From: Methylibium rhizosphaerae
GTDB taxonomy: Bacteria > Pseudomonadota > Gammaproteobacteria > Burkholderiales > Burkholderiaceae_C
Length of the DNA stretch: 64,000 nucleotides
Direction of reading: 5' to 3'
Assembly: GCF_006386545.1 (NCBI RefSeq)
Contig: NZ_SWAR01000005.1
Coordinates: 154,552 to 218,551, forward strand
Positions 35,528 through 40,780 of this stretch are shown in pieces. Under the pieces are notes generated by a model. That model saw nothing but the letters and a program-made list of their open reading frames with translations. It had not been told where the DNA came from and searched no databases. The stretch's first letter is position 1. Every line of letters starts with the position of its first letter. The position numbers and the translations under genes were made by a program.

Positions 35528-35886
35528 CGAGTCCCTTCCCTTCCGGTTGCTGCCCTGCTGCGGGGGGCCACATGTTGCCCCCACAGCGGGCCTCGGTGCA
35601 CATGCGATCCCTAGAAAGAAGGAGGTCGATGTGCAACAGCTTGCAGCCCTCTCGCGGGGGGAACCCCGCGTCGCGCGCGGCACTTCGCACAACACAAGGC
35701 CGCCGTCAAGGGCAACTCCTTGGCATAGGCCGCAACACTCCGCGTCGATAAGGTTCGGCGCACCGCTCGCCAGCTCGCACCTCACCGCGACACGCGTGCC
35801 ACACAGCCCGCAACACGGGCACGAGGGAGCCACATGACCTGCAATCGCTGCAACCCCAAGCGCCATCGCAACGGAGCCTGCTCGCC
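35528..35886. other. Divergent control region between luxR run and hlyD-2
   Basis: 359-base interval between the divergent luxR copy 5 and the second HlyD gene. It should hold both promoters. It contains two plus-strand reading frames with strong ribosome sites (at 35629 and 35834), a GGGGG/CCCCGCG inverted repeat near 35655-35670, and no convincing lux box. No larger gene is supported. Confidence 0.6.
35629..35751 (+). CDS. Possible 40-residue peptide with very strong ribosome site
   Basis: ATG 35629 follows AAGAAGGAGG by four bases, the strongest Shine-Dalgarno sequence in the island. The frame encodes MCNSLQPSRGG and an Arg/Gln/Ser-rich tail ending GIGRNTPRR. A GG at residues 10-11 loosely recalls the double-glycine leaders nearby, but the Glu/Leu/Val positions do not fit. 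The GTG two bases on, in another frame, encodes a different 68-residue frame running to 35837. Translation of something here looks likely; which frame is uncertain. Confidence 0.3.
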   Translation: MCNSLQPSRGGNPASRAALRTTQGRRQGQLLGIGRNTPRR

Positions 35887-36016
35887 GTGTACCTGTTCAG
35901 ACGAAAAGTCATTCAAGCGCAGCGAGCCCAGCACCTCGGCACCATTCGCCTCGGCGGACCGCCCAGCTTCAGTGTCGTCACCGGCGTGGCCCTCGCGCTC
36001 GCTCTCGCGCTGGTGA
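35834..36016 (+). CDS. Possible cysteine-rich small protein overlapping hlyD-2
   Basis: ATG 35834 has GAGGGAG six bases upstream and encodes 60 residues opening with a cysteine-rich segment (MTCNRCNPKRHRNGACSPCT). It then overlaps the hlyD gene in another frame. It may be a short translated leader that couples to the weak GTG start of hlyD at 35887, or chance. No family is recognised. Confidence 0.22.
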   Translation: MTCNRCNPKRHRNGACSPCTCSDEKSFKRSEPSTSAPFASADRPASVSSPAWPSRSLSRW

Positions 36017-37215
36017 GCTTTGCGATGTGGGGTCACGTCACTCGCAAAGCCCGCCTGCCCGGCATGCTGGTACCCACGCTGGGCAGCCTGCAGCTGCCGG
36101 CACCGCAAGCCGGCATCGTGCTCGAAACCAGCGTGCGCGAAGGCGACCTCGTGCGCGCCGGCCATCCGCTCGTGGTGCTGAGCGTTGATCGCACCACCAC
36201 CCAAGGCTCCACTGCAGCCTTGGTGGCCGGCAGCCTCGCCCAGCGCCGCGGCGCGCTGCTCGCCGAGCGCGCCTTGCGCGAGCTGCACAACAGCCAACGG
36301 CGCGAAGCCCTGCTCGATCGCATCCGCCACGCAGAGGCCGAGCAGCGCCGGGTCCGGGGCGAGGCCGAACTGGCCCATCGCCGCGTGCACCTGGCCGGCA
36401 AGACGCTCGACCGCTACCGCCAGCTCGCCGCCGAAGGCTTCGTCGCCGACGTGCAGGCCCAGCAGAAGCAGGAAGAACTGCTCGAACTGCAGGCGCGCAC
36501 CCAAACCACCGAGCGCAACGCCGCCACCGCTGCCGCGCAACTGCAAGCGCTGCATGCCGAACTCGAAACGAACGCGACACAGCTGCGCACCGAACTGGCC
36601 CAGCTCGACCGCACGCTGGCCTCGCTGGAACAAGAGGGCGCCGAAAACGAAGGCCGCCGACGCGTCGTCATCACGGCGCCCCACGACGGCATGGTCACCG
36701 CCCGGACCTTCAGCGTCGGTCAGGGCGTGCAAGCCGGGCAGACGCTACTGACCCTCATCCCGCAAACCCTGCAAGGTGCGGTCGCGGGTCAACCGGCCGA
36801 GTTGCGCGCACAGCTCTACGCGCCCAGCCGCACCGTGGGCTTCATTGAGCCAGGGCAATCGGTGTGGCTGCGATACGCCGCTTATCCGTACCAGAAGTTC
36901 GGCATGGCGCCAGGCGAAATAGAAGCGGTCAGCCGTACTCCCATCAACCCACAAGACCTCCCAGCCGGCCAGGCGCAGGCCCTACTGGCCGCCGCGCAAG
37001 TCAACGAACCGCTCTACCGCATCGACGTCCGCATCCAGCACCAGCACATCGTTGCGTACGGCGAGCGGCAGTGGCTCAAGCCCGGCATGGCGCTCGAGGC
37101 CGACGTGATCCAGGACCGCCGCGCCGTTTGGGAATGGGTGATGGAACCGGTGCTGGCGGTTTCTGCGAAGGCGCGCATGGCCCCTGGTGTCGGCGCAGCC
37201 GGGAGAGCTCTTTGA
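35887..37215 (+). CDS. HlyD-family periplasmic adaptor (module 2)
   Basis: 442-residue membrane fusion protein, paralogous in layout to the one at 29990-31240: N-terminal helix (VVTGVALALALALVSFAMWG), lipoyl half PAPQAGIVLETSVREGDLVRAGHPLVVL, long Gln/Glu/Ala-rich coiled coil (about 120-265) and beta-barrel domain with VGFIEPGQSVWLRYAAYPYQKFG. Partner of the C39 ABC transporter at 40781. GTG start at 35887 follows a modest GGAG. Its last codons overlap the TTG start of the next gene (TTGA). Confidence 0.92.
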   Translation: MYLFRRKVIQAQRAQHLGTIRLGGPPSFSVVTGVALALALALVSFAMWGHVTRKARLPGMLVPTLGSLQLPAPQAGIVLETSVREGDLVRAGHPLVVLSVDRTTTQGSTAALVAGSLAQRRGALLAERALRELHNSQRREALLDRIRHAEAEQRRVRGEAELAHRRVHLAGKTLDRYRQLAAEGFVADVQAQQKQEELLELQARTQTTERNAATAAAQLQALHAELETNATQLRTELAQLDRTLASLEQEGAENEGRRRVVITAPHDGMVTARTFSVGQGVQAGQTLLTLIPQTLQGAVAGQPAELRAQLYAPSRTVGFIEPGQSVWLRYAAYPYQKFGMAPGEIEAVSRTPINPQDLPAGQAQALLAAAQVNEPLYRIDVRIQHQHIVAYGERQWLKPGMALEADVIQDRRAVWEWVMEPVLAVSAKARMAPGVGAAGRAL

Positions 37216-38111
37216 ACCGCCGATCCGCCCTCATTGCTGGCGCCGCGGTCACCCTGCTGACCACAACCGCCGCCCTCATGCGATCACATCATTTCAGCAC
37301 CCAGCCGCTTGGCTTCCAGTACGTCGCCCGAAAAGGGGATGTTGAAGTCACTCTGGTTCCAACCATCCATGCCGCCCCAAAGCCGCTGCAGCTGCCAACT
37401 GCAGTGCGAGATCTACTGGCTCGGGCCGACGCCTTAGCCGTCGAGCTGGACGTGACAGACCTGTCACTCCAACAAGCCGCTCTGATGTGCACCGAGCGGG
37501 CTGCTAGCCAACTTCAGCGCCCACAGCTGTCGGAGCGGCAAGCACAGAAGTTGCGCCAGGCCCTACGCGACGCAAAGTTGGACGATCGCCTGCTCGAAGG
37601 CCAATCGCCCTACTTGCTCGCGCACTTGGCGGCGCAAAGGCAAATGCCTGAGTGGTCGGTTCGCAACGGCTTGGACCGGCTGCTTATCGAACACATGCGC
37701 AGCCTGGGGCGCCCGGTTGAAGCGCTGGAAACCACCTGCTCGCCCACCGACGCACTGGCTAGCGTCGCTCCCCGCCACCTCACCCCTCAACTCCTTGACG
37801 AGACCATCAGGGACGCAAAGTCGCCAAGCGCTCTTCAGCGAGCAAATCTTCTGCTTGAGGCCTGGGAAAGAGGAGACGCCGAACTCGTTCAACGCACATT
37901 CGCCAAGATGAAGACCGACAGCCCTCTTCAGGGAGCGCTCGCGTCAGCCGTACAGGCAATGCGCGACCGGACCATGGCGCAGCGCCTGGTGAGCATCGCC
38001 GCAGCTCACCGTAAGGTGGTGGCAGCGGTCGGCATGCAGCACATCTCATCGCCGCCCGGTATTCCGGGTGAGCTCATCCAACTCGGCTGGGATATCCAAC
38101 CTATGCCTTAG
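37212..38111 (+). CDS. TraB/PrgY/GumN family protein (TIKI-type putative metalloprotease)
   Basis: 299-residue protein with an N-terminal signal or anchor (ALIAGAAVTLLTTTAALM). The TraB/PrgY/GumN signature residues are present: TIH at about 51-53, Glu in LAVELDV near 79, and GMQH at about 274-277 before PGIPGELIQLGWDIQP. In enterococci TraB/PrgY lowers self-produced sex pheromone; eukaryotic TIKI relatives are metalloproteases. In this operon it could process, degrade or protect against the exported peptides; that is inference. TTG start overlaps the hlyD stop. GC is lower than in core genes. Confidence 0.75.
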   Translation: MNRRSALIAGAAVTLLTTTAALMRSHHFSTQPLGFQYVARKGDVEVTLVPTIHAAPKPLQLPTAVRDLLARADALAVELDVTDLSLQQAALMCTERAASQLQRPQLSERQAQKLRQALRDAKLDDRLLEGQSPYLLAHLAAQRQMPEWSVRNGLDRLLIEHMRSLGRPVEALETTCSPTDALASVAPRHLTPQLLDETIRDAKSPSALQRANLLLEAWERGDAELVQRTFAKMKTDSPLQGALASAVQAMRDRTMAQRLVSIAAAHRKVVAAVGMQHISSPPGIPGELIQLGWDIQPMP

Positions 38112-38211
38112 GAACTCGCAGGGCCGCCCTTGTGCAACTGCACTGCAAATGCACTCCAGCGGCGCCAAAGGGCATCCGGCGTCTTCGCGACGCTCGCAGC
38201 GCCGGGCGGCT

Positions 38212-38275
38212 GAGGTCACCGCATATGGCCTCTCAACAAAGAGAGAGAGAACGCATGAAGTTACTGAACCCTGTC
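38212..38275 (+). repeat. Duplicated 5' segment, copy A
   Basis: The block from GAGGTCACCGCAT through the GA-rich ribosome site to ATGAAGTTACTGAACCC is repeated with few changes at 39083-39143. The two copies precede and include the leaders of the paralogous proline-rich precursors at 38255 and 39123, showing duplication of gene plus upstream region. Confidence 0.85.
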
Positions 38276-38407
38276 GAAGGGCAAGCCGTCAGCGGCGGAG
38301 TTCCCTTGCCTCCGGTACCCCTCCAGCCCGCGCCACCACGTGCTGGTAGCGACGGGTGGCAACCGGTGCAACCCGTCATCGGGCCACCCACACTCGGCCC
38401 GACCTAA
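38255..38407 (+). CDS. Class II microcin-like precursor, proline-rich (P1)
   Basis: 50-residue precursor: leader MKLLNPVEGQAVSGG (15 residues) then a Pro-rich core beginning VPLPPVPLQPAPPRAG and ending PVIGPPTLGPT. The leader has the length and pattern of the microcin V leader MRTLTLNELDSVSGG: Leu at 4, Glu -8, Val -4, Gly-Gly. The 35-residue core has about 13 prolines, one Trp and no Cys, unlike pore-forming class II microcins. GA-rich ribosome site. Homologue at 39123. It is first in the peptide array after the TraB-like gene. Confidence 0.78.
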   Translation: MKLLNPVEGQAVSGGVPLPPVPLQPAPPRAGSDGWQPVQPVIGPPTLGPT

Positions 38408-38452
38408 CAAACAGGCGCATGCCCATCAAGAAAACCGAGAGGAACAACAGCC

Positions 38453-38743
38453 ATGAAAACACTCAGGTTCATAGATCTGGGATCGGTAGTCGCCGGCTCG
38501 AGCGAAGGGGGTGACCCCGGCACGTCTGGCTCGCAATCAGGCGCAAGCTCAAGCAACAACTCCGACGGCGGCACGATCAACGGCGTCGGTCAGCTTGTCG
38601 GCGCAGCGGTTGGGGCCACCCTGTGCATGGGCACCCCAGCAGTGCCCTATTGCGCCGCCGCTGGCGCCTTTGTTGGCGCAAACATCCCAACGGAATCCTC
38701 GTCCTCGCCTCGAGTGATGTTGTCAGACATCACGGCACCTTGA
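38453..38743 (+). CDS. Colicin V-like class II microcin precursor
   Basis: 96-residue precursor. Leader MKTLRFIDLGSVVAG parallels MRTLTLNELDSVSGG position by position (Leu 4, acidic -8, Leu -7, Ser -5, Val -4, Ala-Gly). The core is first Ser/Gly/Asn-rich (SQSGASSSNNSDGG) and then a Gly/Ala hydrophobic stretch with GxxxG-like spacing (NGVGQLVGAAVGATLCMG) and two cysteines twelve residues apart that could pair. This is the architecture of membrane-active two-part bacteriocins and colicin V. GAGAGGA ribosome site. A small two-helix protein follows at 38841 and could be its immunity protein. Confidence 0.78.
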   Translation: MKTLRFIDLGSVVAGSSEGGDPGTSGSQSGASSSNNSDGGTINGVGQLVGAAVGATLCMGTPAVPYCAAAGAFVGANIPTESSSSPRVMLSDITAP

Positions 38744-38754
38744 CCAAGCTCCAC

Positions 38755-38796
38755 GGCCAGCGCGGAGCCCAGATCTCGGACACGGCCGGGGCGTAG
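38755..38796 (+). pseudogene. Remnant of a microcin-like precursor C-terminus
   Basis: Reads GQRGAQISDTAGA and TAG, a degraded copy of the ending GQSGGQISDTPAA shared by the precursors at 39347 and 39645. The bases after the stop (TAGTCATTCGAACCGGAA against TAGTCACTCGAGCCGAAA at 39491) also match, so the duplicated unit extended beyond the gene. No start or leader remains. Confidence 0.7.
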
Positions 38797-38840
38797 TCAT
38801 TCGAACCGGAACCGCGAGCCGTTCTAGGGACAAAGCAACG

Positions 38841-39044
38841 ATGGAAAGAGTCGCGCTGTATTTCTTTGCGGTCCTCGGAATGGCGTATCTGTTGATCACT
38901 TTGCAGGCAGGTTTCTATTCCGGGTCGTCCCTTCCCTTCACCGATCTGCTGAAAGCGGTCCTGTGGAGTTGCCCGCCCGCCATGGTGGCTGCCGCATCCG
39001 CGTATTCGAGATCAAAGCGGTCTCGCGTTGGTCGATCGGCATGA
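38841..39044 (+). CDS. Small two-helix membrane protein, candidate immunity protein
   Basis: 67-residue protein with two predicted membrane helices (LYFFAVLGMAYLLITLQAGF and LLKAVLWSCPPAMVAAASA) and a basic tail (SRSKRSRVGRSA). No family recognised. Size, topology and position directly after the colicin V-like gene match immunity proteins of class II microcins such as Cvi. AGGGA lies about ten bases before ATG. Confidence 0.65.
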   Translation: MERVALYFFAVLGMAYLLITLQAGFYSGSSLPFTDLLKAVLWSCPPAMVAAASAYSRSKRSRVGRSA

Positions 39045-39082
39045 GGCGCCCACGTCGACCCGTCGAACGCTGGGCCACGGCA

Positions 39083-39143
39083 GAGGTCACCGCATTGACT
39101 TCACAACAAGGAGAGAGAACCCATGAAGTTACTGAACCCCGAC
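39083..39143 (+). repeat. Duplicated 5' segment, copy B
   Basis: Second copy of the block at 38212-38275, covering the region upstream of, the ribosome site of and the first codons of the precursor at 39123. Confidence 0.85.
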
Positions 39144-39284
39144 GAAGGCTGCGCCGTTGGCGCAGGGGCAGCGCCCCTGCCGCTGCAGCCAGGTGCTCAG
39201 GGCGCAACGCCACCGCGCGCCGGCACTGACGGATGGCTGCCCGTGGAACCGGTCATCGGCCCGCCCGTGCTTGGGCCGGCTTGA
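39123..39284 (+). CDS. Class II microcin-like precursor, proline-rich (P2)
   Basis: 53-residue precursor, paralogue of P1. Leader MKLLNPDEGCAVGAG (Glu -8, Val -4, Ala-Gly at the cut), then AAPLPLQPGAQGATPPRAG and an ending (VEPVIGPPVLGPA) almost the same as P1. Identity is highest at both ends, while the centre carries insertions. The leader has a cysteine at -6 as do the leaders at 39347 and 39645. Below usual gene-caller length. GGAGAGA ribosome site. Confidence 0.76.
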   Translation: MKLLNPDEGCAVGAGAAPLPLQPGAQGATPPRAGTDGWLPVEPVIGPPVLGPA

Positions 39285-39346
39285 CCACCGCCGCAATCCT
39301 GCCGCAGCAGGTCTATCGCAAACCCATTCAACCAGGAAGGAACGAG

Positions 39347-39493
39347 ATGCAAGTGCTGAACACGACCGAATGCGCAAGCGTCGAAGGCGCAGGTATCCCC
39401 CGAATCGTGACCGAGCTGGCCCGGGCACTTTGCGCGTCTGACGCCAATGCCGGCCAAAGCGGAGGCCAGATCTCGGACACGCCTGCGGCGTAG
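39347..39493 (+). CDS. Class II microcin-like precursor, QISDTPAA type (Q1)
   Basis: 48-residue precursor. Leader MQVLNTTECASVEGA with Glu -8, Val -4 and Gly-Ala at the cut; core GIPRIVTELARALCASDANAG and the tail QSGGQISDTPAA. The core starts with a short amphipathic helix and has one cysteine. Paralogue at 39645 shares leader pattern and the last 17 residues almost exactly. AGGAAGGA ribosome site. A terminator follows at 39542. Confidence 0.76.
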   Translation: MQVLNTTECASVEGAGIPRIVTELARALCASDANAGQSGGQISDTPAA

Positions 39494-39541
39494 TCACTCG
39501 AGCCGAAATCGGGAGCACGGCACACAGAGGTCGCTTCATCG

Positions 39542-39562
39542 AAGGCCGGGCATCGGCCTTTT
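39542..39562 (+). terminator. Intrinsic terminator between Q1 and Q2
   Basis: Stem AAGGCCG (39542-39548) with CGGCCTT (39554-39560), ending in four T. It would partly insulate the first peptides from Q2 and the protease/transporter genes. Confidence 0.65.
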
Positions 39563-39644
39563 CATGTATCGAAGCCAGCACCCGGCACGTTGGGAGCGGG
39601 AGGGTTCCCCGCATCGTGAACCCGTCAAACCATGAAGGAAAGAC

Positions 39645-39818
39645 ATGCAAGTCCTGAACTTGAACCAGTGTGAAAGCGTAGAAGGCGGCAGCGGCGTTGT
39701 GCGCTGGGCCATCGCGGGCATCATCGAACTGACATGCGAGGCCACGAAGGCCCTGATCGCCAGCGACAGCAACGCCGGCCAGAGCGGCGGTCAGATCTCG
39801 GACACGCCCGCGGCGTAA
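39645..39818 (+). CDS. Class II microcin-like precursor, QISDTPAA type (Q2)
   Basis: 57-residue precursor. Leader MQVLNLNQCESVEGG (Gln at -8, Val -4, Gly-Gly) and a 42-residue core with a hydrophobic helix (VVRWAIAGIIELTCEATKAL) followed by the tail SDSNAGQSGGQISDTPAA. The helix is longer and more hydrophobic than in Q1, which suits membrane action; a single cysteine might form an intermolecular disulfide. GAAGGAAAG ribosome site. A terminator and the CPBP protease gene follow. Confidence 0.78.
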   Translation: MQVLNLNQCESVEGGSGVVRWAIAGIIELTCEATKALIASDSNAGQSGGQISDTPAA

Positions 39819-39837
39819 AGCCCACCTCCTGGGCCCT

Positions 39838-39864
39838 TGGGCCTCTGCCAAGGCAGGGGCCTTT
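39838..39864 (+). terminator. Hairpin terminator after Q2
   Basis: Ten-base stem GGCCTCTGCC (39840-39849) with GGCAGGGGCC (39852-39861, one G-T pair), then three T. The short T-run suggests partial termination, which would keep peptide transcripts more abundant than the downstream protease and transporter. Confidence 0.6.
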
Positions 39865-39901
39865 CAACCAGTTCCTCCTCAGCCTCAAATCGAGTGCACA
39901 C

Positions 39902-40732
39902 ATGGCCGCTATCGACCTGACTACGGTGACCTTCTCCTCGATCTTGCGCGAACTGGGTTTGCGCATCCTGGCGCCCGTGCTGCTCATCGTGGCGCCGGCC
40001 TTTTCGCTGGTGGTCATCTTCGGCTACGGTTTCCCGTTTCACTGGGCGCTTGTGGCCCTCACGATCGGAGCGGTGCCGATCGGTGCGTCCCTCACACACA
40101 TCTACCTTAAAAACCGCTACCCGCATATCTCGGCCTTCGCTCGGCTGCGGCCGCTGCCTTGGCGCACCAAGGCCTTACTGCTCGTTCCGATCGCCATGCA
40201 CCTGGCAGGGGTCTCGTTCTACGTCGTCTCAAACGGCGGGCCGTCGCTCCACCCGGAAAATCACACCGGCCTGCTCATCAGCACATTCCTCGTGATGGTG
40301 ACGCTTCCCGTTGCAGAGGAATGGATCTTTCGCCTATGCGCCCTGCAGGGCATGGTGTCCCTTGGCGTGCGCGCACCGCTTGCGGTCGGGCTGAGCGCGC
40401 TGTTGTTCGGCGGAGCACACGTCTCGGCTGGGCCCACTGGAATCGCGCTCATCGCCACCATCGGCGCCTGCTGGGCCGTCATTACGTTGCGCACCCGCTC
40501 AATCTGGCCGGCTATCGCACTCCACGCTGCGTGGAACGCCTGCGAATTTCTGTACGGAACGCTCACCGGCCATCGTATCGACTGGGACGACCGCCACGTC
40601 AACGCCAACGATGCCCTCCTACCCATTGCGGTTGCTGCCGCCACGGTGGTGGTCACCGTTCTCATTGCTCAACAACGGCGCCCCACCGAGCCGACTTTGC
40701 AGGACACCGTGCCGTCACCGCCGGTCGACTGA
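39902..40732 (+). CDS. CPBP family intramembrane glutamic protease
   Basis: 276-residue polytopic membrane protein with about seven to eight helices. All CPBP/Abi motifs are present: EEWIFR at about 139-144, FGGAH at 169-173 and HAAWN at 208-212. Family members in bacteriocin loci (for example plantaricin PlnI/PlnP, and sakacin immunity proteins) give immunity or process peptides; Rce1 relatives cleave prenylated proteins. Its place between the precursors and the transporter argues for immunity or maturation. Start ATG 39902 opens before the first helix. Confidence 0.88.
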   Translation: MAAIDLTTVTFSSILRELGLRILAPVLLIVAPAFSLVVIFGYGFPFHWALVALTIGAVPIGASLTHIYLKNRYPHISAFARLRPLPWRTKALLLVPIAMHLAGVSFYVVSNGGPSLHPENHTGLLISTFLVMVTLPVAEEWIFRLCALQGMVSLGVRAPLAVGLSALLFGGAHVSAGPTGIALIATIGACWAVITLRTRSIWPAIALHAAWNACEFLYGTLTGHRIDWDDRHVNANDALLPIAVAAATVVVTVLIAQQRRPTEPTLQDTVPSPPVD

Positions 40733-40780
40733 CTGACACGAGCCATCGGGAGTCCGCGCCCTCACCTGACCACACCCCTC

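Noticed and set aside
35528..35866. Extended N-terminus for LuxR copy 5 up to 35866
   Set aside because: The extra residues are cysteine-rich, unlike any autoinducer domain, and the ATG at 35527 has a proper ribosome site.
38132..38154. Cluster of four TGCA tetramers upstream of the first microcin-like gene as a LuxR operator
   Set aside because: Outer arms GTGCA/TGCAC are inverted, but spacing does not fit a lux or tra box and no other copy of the pattern was found upstream of the island's operons.
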